This document shows positions 35,318 through 45,483 of a DNA stretch of 64,000 bases, in pieces. Position 1 is the first letter of the stretch. Every line of letters begins with the position of its first letter. The notes under the pieces are model-generated. The model was not told the origin of the DNA and searched no databases. It was given only the letters and a program-made list of their open reading frames with translations. The translations under genes were made by a program, and so were the position numbers. Source of the stretch: Acinetobacter kanungonis (GTDB taxonomy: Bacteria; Pseudomonadota; Gammaproteobacteria; Pseudomonadales; Moraxellaceae); contig NZ_JAACKC010000003.1 in assembly GCF_009939195.1 (NCBI RefSeq), positions 351,473 to 415,472 of the forward strand, read 5' to 3'.

Positions 35318-36484
35318 TTATTCAGAAACTGCATTCTTTTTGATGTTGCGCATCAAGGTTTTTAAAGTTTCACGATGCTGACCTAAACGTTGTTCCACTG
35401 ATTGGAAGTCCGCTTTTAGTTTATGGTCCATCTGATGAATTTTTTCAGCCACTGATGCTTTCTTGGCTTGAATTTCCTGTTCTTTCAGTTTTGCCCAGTC
35501 GTTTAATGTATGGGTAAATGCTTCATATTCTTGCGCAATACGCTGTTTTGCATGGGCAATATCTTCATTAACATTTAGACCATATACAGCCAAATCTTGC
35601 TCAGCATATTTAAACTTCATCGCAAGTTCCGCTTTTTTAATATTAAAGCTTGGAATACGACGTAAGTTCTTCGCTAAACCGAGTTTTGAACATGACCAAA
35701 TTAACCATTTGGTTGGGTCATATTGCCACCATTTCACCCCATTACGGTAATCGTATTGGAAAATATGGTGATAGTTGTGATAACCCTCACCCCAAGTTGC
35801 AATTGCAAGCAAGAAGTTGTCACGCGCGGTATTTTCGTCAGTATAAGGACGTTTGCCCCACATATGACAAAGCGAGTTAATAAAGAAAGTTACGTGATGG
35901 CTGAGGATTAAACGAACCAATCCACCCAATAACACCACGCCCCACATATCACCGACAGCCCAGCCAATCGGTAACAAAATACCGGTATGCACCAAGATCA
36001 CCAATGGTACATAGTACTTGTGCTGGAACATGACCAGTTTGTCATTTAACAAGTCTGGTGCATTTTTATAATTTGGTTCTGCTGCTGGATAATCACGTAA
36101 CATCCACCCGATGTGGGCAAACCAAAAGCCTTTATTAATTGAATATGGGTCTTTTTCTACATCATCCACATGGCGGTGATGGGTGCGGTGACCAGAAGAC
36201 CAGAATAAAATACTGTTCTGAACAGCAAAAGTACCCATAATCATTAAAATGATTTTTAAAGGTAAAGTCGCTTCATAGGCACGGTGCGCCCATAAACGAT
36301 GATAACCCGCAGTAATACCTAAACTACTTACACCCAATAACACAATCATACTAACCCAAGCGCTAGCGCTAAAATCATGATTCATGGCATACAGGGGAAG
36401 AGCGATAACCGCAACAATAGGTAAAAAAACTAGGGCAAAAACTGCAACCCAGTTAATTGGGGCTTGAGGTAGGGGAGGATTCAT
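35318..36484 (-). CDS. Membrane acyl-CoA/fatty-acid desaturase (delta-9 type)
   Basis: Di-iron enzyme inserting a double bond into saturated acyl chains to keep membranes fluid. The three His boxes are HRLWAH (residues 62-67), HRTHHRH (99-105) and HNYHH (235-239). Four helices (about 10-32, 41-60, 75-95, 157-195) are present. After about residue 285 comes a charged, helical C-terminal extension of roughly 100 residues with coiled-coil character, which is longer than in plain desaturases. The ATG at 36484 (GGAG upstream) is preferred over a GTG at 36496. Confidence 0.9.
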   Translation of the reverse strand: MNPPLPQAPINWVAVFALVFLPIVAVIALPLYAMNHDFSASAWVSMIVLLGVSSLGITAGYHRLWAHRAYEATLPLKIILMIMGTFAVQNSILFWSSGHRTHHRHVDDVEKDPYSINKGFWFAHIGWMLRDYPAAEPNYKNAPDLLNDKLVMFQHKYYVPLVILVHTGILLPIGWAVGDMWGVVLLGGLVRLILSHHVTFFINSLCHMWGKRPYTDENTARDNFLLAIATWGEGYHNYHHIFQYDYRNGVKWWQYDPTKWLIWSCSKLGLAKNLRRIPSFNIKKAELAMKFKYAEQDLAVYGLNVNEDIAHAKQRIAQEYEAFTHTLNDWAKLKEQEIQAKKASVAEKIHQMDHKLKADFQSVEQRLGQHRETLKTLMRNIKKNAVSE

Positions 36485-36776
36485 CTCCAACAGCACTCCT
36501 AGAAACCTTGGACAGGTTAAAATTGAGAACTTAAATCAATACAAATTGTAAGGATTAAGATTCTGGCATATTAGCATGAGCAACATTTGTACTCTAGCAT
36601 TATTATACAGATGTATTGTACTAAACAGTAACAGAATAAGACTATGCCAAGATTGAATTTATCGTAATCAATCGGCTATTTTTATTGGTTGCTTGGTATA
36701 TTTCTATTGTACTTTAGGTCAACTGCCATACTCGTCTCAAGTTTATACAAACTGTATTCTATACAAGAGTGTATTT
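36485..36776. other. Spacer between desaturase and glycerophosphodiesterase genes
   Basis: About 290 bases, AT-rich, with no gene or strong hairpin seen. The desaturase promoter should lie near 36510-36640, but I could not identify a regulator site. Confidence 0.4.
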
Positions 36777-37496
36777 TTAGCCCAGATCAAGCTGTTGCAG
36801 CATCATGGTCGGGAAGTCGGTAATCAAACCGTCAATACCACAGGCTTGTAAATGTTTGGCGCGTTCGACATCATTTACGGTCCAGACACTGACTTTTAAT
36901 CCCGCTGCTTGCGTGGCTTGTATCATGGCATCCGTTGCCAATTGATTCATCCAACCGATACGGCTACAGCCCAATGATAAAGCTTGTTCAATGGCGTGTT
37001 CTTGAATATCGTCCTCAATTAAAAGTCCACGTTTAAATGGTGAGTTGGATTGCTGTAAGGCTTGATGAATTTTCAAATCAAAACTGGTGATGACCGCAGT
37101 GTGTTCAAAACCTGTCAAAGCCTGCTGCAAACTTTGAATCAGTCTTTCTGCCGCTGCCAGATCATTTACCGCTTTAACTTCAACTTCAAGATGCGAAAAC
37201 TCACGTAGCACATTAAGGCTTTGTTCTAAGGTGGGTGTGACTTGATGTTGCCAATCCATCCAGATTGCTGCTTGGTTATAGTGAGCTAAGTCATCAACTG
37301 TACAGCTATACAGTTCACGGTCAATTGATGTTGTACGCAAAAAGTTATCGTCATGCATGACCACCAAGGTGTCATCTTTGAGTTGGCGGACATCAAATTC
37401 GACGGCACGAATGCCTAAGTCATGAAGATACTGGAAGCCTCCCAAAGTATTTTCAGGTGCTTCACCACGTGCGCCACGATGTCCGATAATCTGCAT
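36777..37496 (-). CDS. Glycerophosphodiester phosphodiesterase
   Basis: Hydrolyses glycerophosphodiesters to sn-glycerol-3-phosphate and an alcohol. GDPD fold: the N-terminal IIGHRGARGEAPENTL (His, Arg and Glu of the active site), AVEFDVRQLKDDTLVVMHDD (Glu, Asp and second His) and the C-terminal VSVWTVND. 239 residues, no signal peptide, so a cytoplasmic form similar to UgpQ. Confidence 0.9.
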   Translation of the reverse strand: MQIIGHRGARGEAPENTLGGFQYLHDLGIRAVEFDVRQLKDDTLVVMHDDNFLRTTSIDRELYSCTVDDLAHYNQAAIWMDWQHQVTPTLEQSLNVLREFSHLEVEVKAVNDLAAAERLIQSLQQALTGFEHTAVITSFDLKIHQALQQSNSPFKRGLLIEDDIQEHAIEQALSLGCSRIGWMNQLATDAMIQATQAAGLKVSVWTVNDVERAKHLQACGIDGLITDFPTMMLQQLDLG

Positions 37497-37664
37497 GTTT
37501 ATCTGCCTTTATTTTTCAGTTTTGATGATGGAGTTGTGGATCTTTTCACAGTCTTGGATATTAAGGTTCAAGGATGATTTTAATCATTTCATCTGAAAAT
37601 AGTTTTAAAAAAAAAGAAAAGCAGAGTAATAAAAATGCGTGCAAAGTTTTGGGTGCTTGGTTTC

Positions 37665-37697
37665 ATCGAGGCTCAATCACTAAAATTCAGCCTCGAT
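37665..37697 (-). terminator. Hairpin after the adenosyltransferase gene
   Basis: ATCGAGGCT paired with AGCCTCGAT, perfect 9-bp stem, 15-nt loop, 15 nt past the stop of the leftward adenosyltransferase gene. No clear T-run. Confidence 0.45.
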
Positions 37698-37711
37698 CAT
37701 CTATACGCGTC

Positions 37712-38290
37712 TTAAATAGTATCGTTGATATTCTTTTGCCAAAGCACTTCGCTTCCGCCTTCAGCACGTTGCAATGTACGTGAAGCCACAAATAGCCAGT
37801 CAGAAAGTCGGTTTAATAATTGCAACGAGCTTGGCTGAATATTTTGGTCACGGTGATGAACAGACATTAAGCTGCGTTCAGCGCGACGGCAAACAGCACG
37901 TGCTTGATGGGCAAAACTGCAGGCTAATGTGCCTGAAGGCAAAATAAAGTCTTTGAGCATGGGTAAAGCTTCATTCATGCGATCAATTTCTTGTTCGAGG
38001 TATTCAACAGAAATGGGTTGTACCAAGTGATAGTTGGGAATACACACTTCACCGCCTAAGTCGAATAACCAGTGTTGAATCAGACTTAAGCTTTTATCCC
38101 ATGCGGATTGTTCTGCAATATCACTTTGACTAATCTGCGCGCGTAAGATGCCAATGCATGCATTGAGTTCATCTACATCGCCCAATGCAATAATGCGTAA
38201 ATCATCTTTAGCGACACGTGAACCATCGCCAAGACCAGTCGTGCCTGAATCGCCTGTACGGGTATAAATTTTACTTAAACGGTGGCCCAT
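37712..38290 (-). CDS. Cob(I)alamin adenosyltransferase, PduO/CobO2 type
   Basis: Makes adenosylcobalamin from cob(I)alamin and ATP. PduO-type N-terminal TRTGDSGTTGLGDGSRV (ATP site), then LGDVDELNACIGILRAQ, and C-terminal CRRAERSL plus NRLSDWLFVASR. 192 residues, the usual length. Same strand and 95 nt after the BtuB-like gene, so probably controlled by the same cobalamin riboswitch: uptake followed by activation of salvaged B12. Confidence 0.93.
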   Translation of the reverse strand: MGHRLSKIYTRTGDSGTTGLGDGSRVAKDDLRIIALGDVDELNACIGILRAQISQSDIAEQSAWDKSLSLIQHWLFDLGGEVCIPNYHLVQPISVEYLEQEIDRMNEALPMLKDFILPSGTLACSFAHQARAVCRRAERSLMSVHHRDQNIQPSSLQLLNRLSDWLFVASRTLQRAEGGSEVLWQKNINDTI

Positions 38291-38385
38291 AACTTTTCCT
38301 TAGGTTGAAATGAAAAAAAGGATAATGCCGGTCAAAACATTATCCATAAACTGCGCTGTTTTATATATTTTTTTAAAGCTGAGAA

Positions 38386-40227
38386 TTAATAACGGAAAGT
38401 TACCCCAGCTGAAGCAAGGCGACCGCCATTGATATAGTAACTACCACTGCCATAAGCTGTACGATAGTTGCTATCGCCTACATTCTGGATATTGGCAAAT
38501 ACTTTGATAGCGTTACTAAGATTATAATAGCCATTCATATCAACTCTTAAGTGTCCAGGAACAGTAATATCATCATAGGCACTATTATCGTATGAACTAC
38601 TCGCCATCAAGGTGGTTGAGAAGCCAAATTTACTGTCTTGCCATCCTGTGGTCAGGGTCGCATTTTGACGTGGGCGACGACTTAAATCTTCATCAGTTTT
38701 ATCATTTTTGGCACGGACATAGTTATAACCTACATTCACATACAGATTCTCACCTTGCCATTTTAGATAAATTTCGCTGCCTTCAAATGTCGCTTGGTCA
38801 ATATTTTGGAAGATATACCCTGTAACGCTAGTTGCATCAATTAAGTTTTCAACTTCGGTGCGATACAAAGAAATACCTGTGCTAAAACCATGGTTGAGGT
38901 TCTGATCTAAACCAATTTCATAAGATGTGCTTTCCTCGGGTTTTAAATCAGGATTTCCGTAAGCACTATATAGTTCGTTCAATGTTGGTGAGCGGAAAGC
39001 TGTGCCAATATTGGTGTAAATGCTGGTTAAAGGAAATAGCTGATAACGAGCAGCAATTTGTCCAATGGTGTGCGTGCCATATTTCTCATTATCTTCTACA
39101 CGAATGCCAGCTTGAGTATTTAAACCATTAGCATTGTATTGATGTTGTAGATAATAACCTTGCGAATCTACATCTGCAGCATATGGACTACCCCAAGAAA
39201 TCACATCGCCATCAATATTTTGATAAGTAGTACCTAATAAAATATTTTGTGAAGGTGTGAACTGCCATTTACCATAGAGTTCAGCTTCTTGTGTAGTGCT
39301 ATGGACGAAGTCATATGTCCCGAGATAATTTAGATCATTTTGATCAATATCATCTTTAAATTGTGATACGCGGGCATTCACTTCAACACTAGGAGCAAGA
39401 TTGACACGCCCTTTGATGTTTACAATTTCATTTTTGAAATCTTGATTAGCAACTGCACCATAATTGTCGTATTGGGAATTCCCTTCGTTCTCACTGTAGT
39501 CGAGTGAGAGCGCATATTTTTCTTTTTCTACACCAAATTTTGCCGAATAACCAGTTTGATCAAAAGCTGCATCAGGTGCATTTTTACTGTCTTTTACAGG
39601 CGTACCATCGGTTTCCAAATGTTGACCACGGATTTGTGCGTAGAAACCATTTTCAGCGAGATCAGCACCAACAAGTGTTTTATAAGTTGAATTTTCACCA
39701 ATCTCACCTGTCACGAATGCGCTATTCTTTTCTGGTGTTTTTGAGACGAGTTGGACTACACCACCAATTGCATCGGTGCCATAAAGTACAGAGGCAGGAC
39801 CTTTGAGGACTTCAATTTGTTGAATATCGGTAGTGTCGATAAATGGTAGTGAAGCTGTGCCTGTAGTGGCAGAATTTAGTCGTACACCATCACGTAGAAT
39901 CAATGTTTGATTTGAGTTAGTACCACGTAGAAAAATTGATGCAGTTTGACCATAACCACCGCTTTGTACCATATTAATGGCTGCATCAGTCATCAATAGA
40001 TCGGGTAAAGAGGCAATTGGAGATTGTTCAATAATTTGCGGTTCAATAATGGATATACGCGCAGGTACATCTTTAATTTTTTCTTCAGAACGTGTCGCTG
40101 TAACGACCAAAGTGTCTAAAGATGCATTAACAACATTGGAACTATCTTGTGCAGATACAGACGTAGAGAAACCCATCGCAATCGCGATTGCGCCCACTAA
40201 AGCAGTAGGCTGAAATAAATTTGACAT
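38386..40227 (-). CDS. btuB: TonB-dependent cobalamin receptor, BtuB-like
   Basis: Outer-membrane barrel importing corrinoids. Signal peptide of about 27 residues ending SVSAQ. The TonB box region is DTLVVTATRSEE. The plug has TASIFLRGTNSNQTLILRDGVRLN and IEVLKGPASVLYGTDAIGGVVQ. The last residue is aromatic after a Phe (GVTFRY). 613 residues from the ATG at 40227, which has GGAG 5 nt upstream; the frame's earlier ATG at 40242 is possible but weaker. The cobalamin riboswitch upstream supports the substrate. Confidence 0.92.
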   Translation of the reverse strand: MSNLFQPTALVGAIAIAMGFSTSVSAQDSSNVVNASLDTLVVTATRSEEKIKDVPARISIIEPQIIEQSPIASLPDLLMTDAAINMVQSGGYGQTASIFLRGTNSNQTLILRDGVRLNSATTGTASLPFIDTTDIQQIEVLKGPASVLYGTDAIGGVVQLVSKTPEKNSAFVTGEIGENSTYKTLVGADLAENGFYAQIRGQHLETDGTPVKDSKNAPDAAFDQTGYSAKFGVEKEKYALSLDYSENEGNSQYDNYGAVANQDFKNEIVNIKGRVNLAPSVEVNARVSQFKDDIDQNDLNYLGTYDFVHSTTQEAELYGKWQFTPSQNILLGTTYQNIDGDVISWGSPYAADVDSQGYYLQHQYNANGLNTQAGIRVEDNEKYGTHTIGQIAARYQLFPLTSIYTNIGTAFRSPTLNELYSAYGNPDLKPEESTSYEIGLDQNLNHGFSTGISLYRTEVENLIDATSVTGYIFQNIDQATFEGSEIYLKWQGENLYVNVGYNYVRAKNDKTDEDLSRRPRQNATLTTGWQDSKFGFSTTLMASSSYDNSAYDDITVPGHLRVDMNGYYNLSNAIKVFANIQNVGDSNYRTAYGSGSYYINGGRLASAGVTFRY

Positions 40228-40277
40228 GTTTGCTCCATACATTCACCCCCCGTGAATGATTGAGTTAAACGGCACAA

Positions 40278-40480
40278 TAAGCAGGTCTCCGGACTCAAAT
40301 ATAAATATTGCGAACAATATTGGTATACCCATCTTCCCACACGAGTGCAGTGATGTAAGTGCAAACTTATAAAGGTATACGTTTCGTTTTACCGTTGCGG
40401 GGGCAGTGTTGGATTCGCACCAACTTCCCTAAAGCATATCGCTATGACTTATTGCATTTGGGCGCAGTATAAGGTTTGTA
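40278..40480 (-). ncRNA. Cobalamin (B12) riboswitch
   Basis: On the minus strand the core AGGGAAGTTGGTGCGAATCC followed by AACACTGCCCCCGCAACGG (about 40385-40435) is the B12-box region, and GAGTCCGGAGACCTGC (about 40281-40296) is its 3' conserved end. It lies 51 nt upstream of the BtuB-like ATG, so high adenosylcobalamin should shut off uptake, most likely by hiding the ribosome binding site. Confidence 0.92.
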
Positions 40481-40611
40481 CGCGAATTAAACAATCTATG
40501 TAAAGAATATTCGGGATGAACTTTACTCAAGAGAAAAGAATTGCATTACAATGATTCGCCCCGATATTCATAGACAGGCTATGAATTTGGTCAAGTAAGA
40601 GCTGAAATTGT
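40481..40611 (+). promoter_or_regulatory. trpF leader
   Basis: Divergent space between the riboswitch and trpF. A TACAAT box near 40546-40552 could be a -10. A similar TTACAAT occurs before trpA near 48206. No Trp-rich leader peptide or attenuator is seen. Confidence 0.35.
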
Positions 40612-41253
40612 ATGCGAACCCGTGCCAAAATTTGTGGAATTACCCGTGTTGAAGATGTTCAGTCTGTAGTACAGTCAGGGGCGGATGCAATTGGCTTGGT
40701 TTTTTATCCTCCAAGTCCACGCCATGTCAGCATTGAGCAAGCACAAATTTTGGTAAAAAACATTCCTGCTTATGTACAGGTGGTCGGTTTATTTGTAAAT
40801 GCGACAGCGGATGAGATAGCAGAGGTGTTAAAGCTGGTACCTTTGGATATGCTGCAATTTCATGGTGATGAAAGTCCTGAAGAATGTCAGGCTATTGCTC
40901 AGCATACGGCACGTCGCTGGTATAAAGCGATTCAGGTCAAACCAGATTTAGATGTGATTGCTTGCATTAAAAAATATCAAGATGCAGGTGCAAGCGCAGT
41001 ATTATTGGATGCTTGGCATCCTGAACTGAAAGGTGGAACGGGACACAGCTTTGACTGGACCCAGTTTCCGCAACTCGATATTCCTTTAATTTTGGCGGGT
41101 GGTTTAAAACCTGACAATATTGAAGAAGCAATACAAACAGCACAGCCTTTTGCTGTAGATGTTAGTGGCGGTGTAGAGTCCGCAAAAGGTATTAAAGACC
41201 AACAACTCATACAACGATTTATGCAAGGAGTCCAACGTGGATCAGCAAAATAA
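40612..41253 (+). CDS. trpF: Phosphoribosylanthranilate isomerase
   Basis: Tryptophan pathway step 3, Amadori rearrangement of PRA to CdRP, in a TIM barrel. N-terminal KICGITR (catalytic Cys), [13 protein letters not shown], then LQFHGDE, LLDAW and LAGGLKPDN. 213 residues. Its 3' end overlaps trpB by 17 nt, so the two are coupled; trpA is elsewhere. Confidence 0.96.
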   Translation: MRTRAKICGITRVEDVQSVVQSGADAIGLVFYPPSPRHVSIEQAQILVKNIPAYVQVVGLFVNATADEIAEVLKLVPLDMLQFHGDESPEECQAIAQHTARRWYKAIQVKPDLDVIACIKKYQDAGASAVLLDAWHPELKGGTGHSFDWTQFPQLDIPLILAGGLKPDNIEEAIQTAQPFAVDVSGGVESAKGIKDQQLIQRFMQGVQRGSAK

Positions 41254-42466
41254 TGTGATTGACTATACCCAATTCCCTGATGCAAAAGGGCATTTCGGTA
41301 TCCATGGCGGACGTTTTGTGTCAGAAACTCTAATGGCAGCATTAGAGGATTTAGAAAAGCTCTATTTCCGTATGAAAGATGATGAGCAATTTCTGGCAGA
41401 ATTCGACCGTGATCTCGCCTACTATGTAGGTCGTCCTAGTCCTTTATATTATGCTGAGCGATGGTCGAAAGAGTTGGGTGGTGCGCAAATTTATTTAAAA
41501 CGTGAAGACTTGAATCATACAGGTTCACATAAAGTAAATAACACCATTGGTCAGGCGTTGCTGGCTAAGCTTTCAGGTAAAAAACGCATTATTGCCGAAA
41601 CAGGTGCAGGTCAGCATGGTGTAGCAACAGCAACCATCGCAGCACGTTTGGGTCTTGAATGTGTCGTATTCATGGGCGCAGAAGACGTGAAGCGTCAAGC
41701 CATGAACGTGTATCGTATGCGTTTATTGGGTGCAACCGTTGTGCCAGTAGAAAGTGGCTCAAAAACTCTGAAAGATGCCATGAACGAAGCGATGCGTGAC
41801 TGGGTGACGAACGTCGATTCAACTTATTATGTGATTGGGACAGTGGCAGGACCACATCCGTATCCGCAATTGGTCCGTGACTTCCAATCAATTATTGGCC
41901 GTGAAGCACGCCGTCAAATTCAAGAGCAAGCGGGACGCTTACCTGATGCACTGGTGGCATGTGTCGGTGGTGGTTCCAATGCGATGGGCTTGTTCTACCC
42001 ATTCTTGAATGATGCCGAAGTGAAAATGTACGGTGTAGAAGCCGCGGGTTATGGCATTGAAACGGGCAAGCACTCTGCACCATTAAATGCAGGCCATGTT
42101 GGTGTCTTACATGGTAACCGTACTTACTTGATGTCGGATGAACAAGGTCAGATTATTGAAACCCATTCAATTTCTGCGGGTCTGGATTATCCAGGTGTAG
42201 GTCCTGAACATAGCTTCCTGAAAGATATGCACCGTGTCGATTATGTGCCAATCAATGACCAAGAGGCGTTACAAGGCTTCCGTGATTTGACCAAGATTGA
42301 AGGGATTATTCCTGCACTGGAAAGCTCGCATGCGATGGCGTATGTCACGAAATTGGCGCCAACCATGGACAAAGATCAAATCATTATTGCGACCGTTTCT
42401 GGACGTGGTGATAAAGACTTGATGACCGTCGCGCGTATTGATGGTGTGGAAATGGTTGAGATGTAA
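41237..42466 (+). CDS. trpB: Tryptophan synthase beta chain
   Basis: Final step, indole plus serine to tryptophan with PLP. The PLP lysine is in [17 protein letters not shown], the phosphate loop is [13 protein letters not shown], and [15 protein letters not shown] is typical. 409 residues. The start is GTG at 41237 inside trpF, with AAGGAG 6 nt upstream. The alpha subunit TrpA is made from a separate gene 5.8 kb downstream. Confidence 0.97.
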   Translation: MDQQNNVIDYTQFPDAKGHFGIHGGRFVSETLMAALEDLEKLYFRMKDDEQFLAEFDRDLAYYVGRPSPLYYAERWSKELGGAQIYLKREDLNHTGSHKVNNTIGQALLAKLSGKKRIIAETGAGQHGVATATIAARLGLECVVFMGAEDVKRQAMNVYRMRLLGATVVPVESGSKTLKDAMNEAMRDWVTNVDSTYYVIGTVAGPHPYPQLVRDFQSIIGREARRQIQEQAGRLPDALVACVGGGSNAMGLFYPFLNDAEVKMYGVEAAGYGIETGKHSAPLNAGHVGVLHGNRTYLMSDEQGQIIETHSISAGLDYPGVGPEHSFLKDMHRVDYVPINDQEALQGFRDLTKIEGIIPALESSHAMAYVTKLAPTMDKDQIIIATVSGRGDKDLMTVARIDGVEMVEM

Positions 42467-42478
42467 GCTCAATCATTT

Positions 42479-42510
42479 AAAAAAGCATGGGCTAGACTCG
42501 TGCTTTTTTA
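42479..42510 (+). terminator. Terminator after trpB
   Basis: AAAAAGCA paired with TGCTTTTTT around a GGGCTAGACTCG loop, just after the trpB stop. Confidence 0.75.
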
Positions 42511-42711
42511 TGTCTGTAATTTGAGTTTATTGATCGCTAGGTAAAATTAAATAGAGTGAGAGCTATACAAGTACTTCTTTGTCTTATACTTTGACCTCAG
42601 TTCAACATCATAATTAATTCAATTTTATTCCATCAATACAAAATCCATCTCATATAAAAAGTGAAGTTTTGAGCTGGGCAGAACTAAAACCATTTATTCA
42701 GGAGTTATACC

Positions 42712-43227
42712 ATGTCCCATTTATTTTTGGTGATGCTCGGTGGTCGCCATGCACGTGCCAATGCCGAAGTACATGATGTCGTGGCGGTATGTGGTGATTG
42801 CTTAGAAGATACATATCCACAATTAAGACAGGCATGGTTTGCTGAGCAAAAGGGCTTACATATTGATGCTTGGATGAAAATTAATAGTGTTGAATCCGAA
42901 GGGCAGTTTTATCAAGTCAGTTTTAGTTCGACTGCTCCAGAAGTGGATGCTCCCAAGTTGTTTTTGATTAATTTAGGGGGCTATGATGCCCGAGAATTTG
43001 GCGAATTGCATCGTTATCTATTGGTTGTCGCTCATGATGCCGCACAAGCAAAACAACGCGGTAAACAGTATTTTGATCACAACTGGCAAAAACCACATAC
43101 GGACCGTGTGCTTGAAGTGGATGATTGTATTGCCTTGGAACAAGTCGAAAATCGCTATATTCATCTGACATTAACCAAGCGTCAAGAGAATGAGTGGCAA
43201 AACACCTATCTGTTATTAAATGATTAA
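42712..43227 (+). CDS. DUF1543 family protein
   Basis: 171 residues, soluble. Two related halves are visible: HLFLVMLGGRHARANAEVHD at the start, and KLFLINLGGYDAREFGELHR near residue 80, each followed by VV or VVAHD. This doubling is the DUF1543 pattern. Function unknown. It is the first of five genes that sit between trpB and trpA. Confidence 0.8.
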   Translation: MSHLFLVMLGGRHARANAEVHDVVAVCGDCLEDTYPQLRQAWFAEQKGLHIDAWMKINSVESEGQFYQVSFSSTAPEVDAPKLFLINLGGYDAREFGELHRYLLVVAHDAAQAKQRGKQYFDHNWQKPHTDRVLEVDDCIALEQVENRYIHLTLTKRQENEWQNTYLLLND

Positions 43228-43395
43228 TAATTAACATTTTGTGTTGGCTATGCGATGCTGCCACATTTTTATGCTAACATGGCATGCATAAGAAATGATC
43301 GACAAATGCGGCCGAGAACATCGAGGGAAAGTCTGGGCAAAATGCGCTTTGTTGATTGCAACAGATCTTGCGATATCTGAAATGGAATTGAATAA

Positions 43396-44388
43396 ATGGA
43401 TTTAATTCAGTCGAATGGTCAGCCCCATTATGGTCGGTTTGATGCATTGCCGCGAAATATTGACGTTCAAAAATACCAATATAAAACGCCTTATGGTGAC
43501 GTGCTGGATGGTTGGCGTAAACGCTTAAAATATAAAAAGTTTAAATTCTGTTCCATTCAACATGAGCATTACACCATAGGCGTAGCAATTGCCGATATTG
43601 CATGGGCGGGGCATGGCTTTGTCTATTTGTATAATCATCTGACGCAGGAAGTTCAGGAATGGAATGCAATTAACTTTCTGGCACGCAACACTTTGCTGGA
43701 TGAACAGCCCTTATATAACCAAAGTTTTTTTCATAAATCGCCTTTTCAAATTGAAATGCAGCATGCCAATGGGGTGCGCTATATTCGCGTCACCAAGTAC
43801 GGTGAAATCAAGCTAAATGCTCGTATTTTCTGTGCGGGGACACAACCACTCAGCATGTGCAGTCCGACAGGCATTAATGGTTGGACCTATACCCAAAAGC
43901 TGACCACACTCGGTTGTGAAGGTTATTTTGTTAATAAGCAGGGTGTAGTGGTGCAATTTCACGAGAAAACTTTTGCCTCTTTAGATGATACTTGCGGATT
44001 TTTACGCCCTGAAACAGCGTGGTTCTGGTTATCGTGTAATTTTTGGGATACGCATAATCAACGCATCGGATTGAATTTGGCTTCTGGCGTCAATGAAAGC
44101 TTTGGCAATGAGAACTGCTTGTGGGTGAATGGACAGCTGTTTCCATTGAGTGACATTTTATTTGAACATCTGGAAGATGAGCGTTGGAGTATTCGTTCTC
44201 TGGATCAGCGCTTAAATTTAACCGTCACCACGGGGTGGCGCCGTTATGAAAATCTGAATTTAAGATTGGTGGGCAGTCAGTTTAGCCAATGGCAGGCGCG
44301 TATTAGCGGAAGCATTCAATTGGATGATCAAGAAATTGTACTGCTTGATGAGTATGGCTTGTTAGAACAGCACTATGCCAAATGGTAA
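43396..44388 (+). CDS. DUF2804 family protein
   Basis: 330 residues, no signal peptide. The DUF2804 pattern is present: start QSNGQPHYGRFDAL, an IGVAIADIAWAGHGFVYLY segment, then PTGINGWTYTQKL, LRPETAWFWLSCNFWDTHN with GLNLASGVNESFGNENC, and the end WQARISGSI. These proteins resemble hydroxyneurosporene synthase-like lipocalin-type folds, so binding of a lipid or isoprenoid is conceivable but not shown. Confidence 0.8.
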   Translation: MDLIQSNGQPHYGRFDALPRNIDVQKYQYKTPYGDVLDGWRKRLKYKKFKFCSIQHEHYTIGVAIADIAWAGHGFVYLYNHLTQEVQEWNAINFLARNTLLDEQPLYNQSFFHKSPFQIEMQHANGVRYIRVTKYGEIKLNARIFCAGTQPLSMCSPTGINGWTYTQKLTTLGCEGYFVNKQGVVVQFHEKTFASLDDTCGFLRPETAWFWLSCNFWDTHNQRIGLNLASGVNESFGNENCLWVNGQLFPLSDILFEHLEDERWSIRSLDQRLNLTVTTGWRRYENLNLRLVGSQFSQWQARISGSIQLDDQEIVLLDEYGLLEQHYAKW

Positions 44389-44406
44389 TGAGATCGTCTC
44401 TTAGTC

Positions 44407-44442
44407 ATGTCTAGGTTTGAGTTTAATACTCAACCTAGACAT
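44407..44442. terminator. Hairpin between convergent genes
   Basis: ATGTCTAGGTT-T-GAGT pairs with ACTCAACCTAGACAT with one bulged base and a TTAAT loop. It lies between the DUF2804 and metal-dependent hydrolase stops. Confidence 0.55.
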
Positions 44443-44461
44443 CAAACGCAGTATAGTGCTT

Positions 44462-45424
44462 TTATTTTTGACGTTGTGCTGCCTGCCAAAAAGCTTCACC
44501 AGCTTGAATCGGGTCATTGGTCTCGGCAAGCGTATTTACCCAGACATCATATTGACGAATAATCGGTTGCTGCGTAGGGTGAAAGTCTTTTTTAAACCAA
44601 TCCATGTACTGTTTGCGAATACTGGTTAATGTGCCTTTCCGACCAAAGAACCATGGCAGCCCTTTTAAAATCATCTTCATGCGTTGCCAGCGACCAAAGC
44701 CATCATGAATGAGCATCACATTGGCACGGTACAGGGTAAAGCCGATCATCATCAGTGTGGTGAGAATAAGCGCCCAACGTCGCATTAGTTCTGAAACTTC
44801 ACCAACTTGCTGCATCACATCATAAGCAACATCACGATGTTCCATCTCTTCAATGGCGTGCCAAGCCAGAAGTGCACGGACATAAGGGTGGGCGTGCTCT
44901 AAAGTCTCTTTCTTGCCATAAAACGTTTCTGCCATCAGTGCCGTCAAATGCTCTGCCGCCGCAGTCATGGCAATATTGTATTGCGGTGAACGTTCTTCCA
45001 GCTCAAATTTAAAGACACGGTTAATCCGTTGAATAAACTGATCTACAGGCATGCCTTGTTTACGCATGACCTGATTCATTTTTTCATGGGCAATACCATG
45101 TTGCGCTTCTTGACGAATGAAGGCGGCAACACGTTGTTCTAAGTCAGGATCTGTAATTTTGTCTCGAAATAAGCGTACCGATTGAATAAAGTAACGCTCG
45201 CCATCAGGAAAAGTCAGGCTGAGGGCGTCAAAGACTCGGGTTAAAAACGGATCATTGTTCATCCAGAAGCGTGGCACCTGATCCAATTTAAAATCGAACT
45301 CGGTACGAACGACGGGTTGAACCTGATTTCGGACGATTGTATTCATCTTTATTTGACTAATAGAACCTTTAATAAGTGCAAGTATGTCGGTGTTTGTCGG
45401 ATAAGTTTTGACAGTACTTGCCAT
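44462..45424 (-). CDS. PF10118-type metal-dependent hydrolase-like protein
   Basis: 320 residues, ferritin-like helical with Glu and His clusters: FPDGERYFIQSVR, RQEAQHGIAHEKMN, AAAEHLTALMAETFYG and HAIEEMEHRDVAYDVM, spaced as four metal-binding helices. One hydrophobic stretch near residue 220 (WALILTTLMMIGFTLY). Called metal-dependent hydrolase in databases from the fold only. The start could be 45424 or the ATG at 45346, which removes 26 poor residues. Divergent from an AraC-type regulator, which may control it. Confidence 0.75.
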   Translation of the reverse strand: MASTVKTYPTNTDILALIKGSISQIKMNTIVRNQVQPVVRTEFDFKLDQVPRFWMNNDPFLTRVFDALSLTFPDGERYFIQSVRLFRDKITDPDLEQRVAAFIRQEAQHGIAHEKMNQVMRKQGMPVDQFIQRINRVFKFELEERSPQYNIAMTAAAEHLTALMAETFYGKKETLEHAHPYVRALLAWHAIEEMEHRDVAYDVMQQVGEVSELMRRWALILTTLMMIGFTLYRANVMLIHDGFGRWQRMKMILKGLPWFFGRKGTLTSIRKQYMDWFKKDFHPTQQPIIRQYDVWVNTLAETNDPIQAGEAFWQAAQRQK

Positions 45425-45483
45425 TTTTTATACATTTTATGCCATATCGAAAATAAAAAAATGTCAAATAGACAGGTAGAGCC

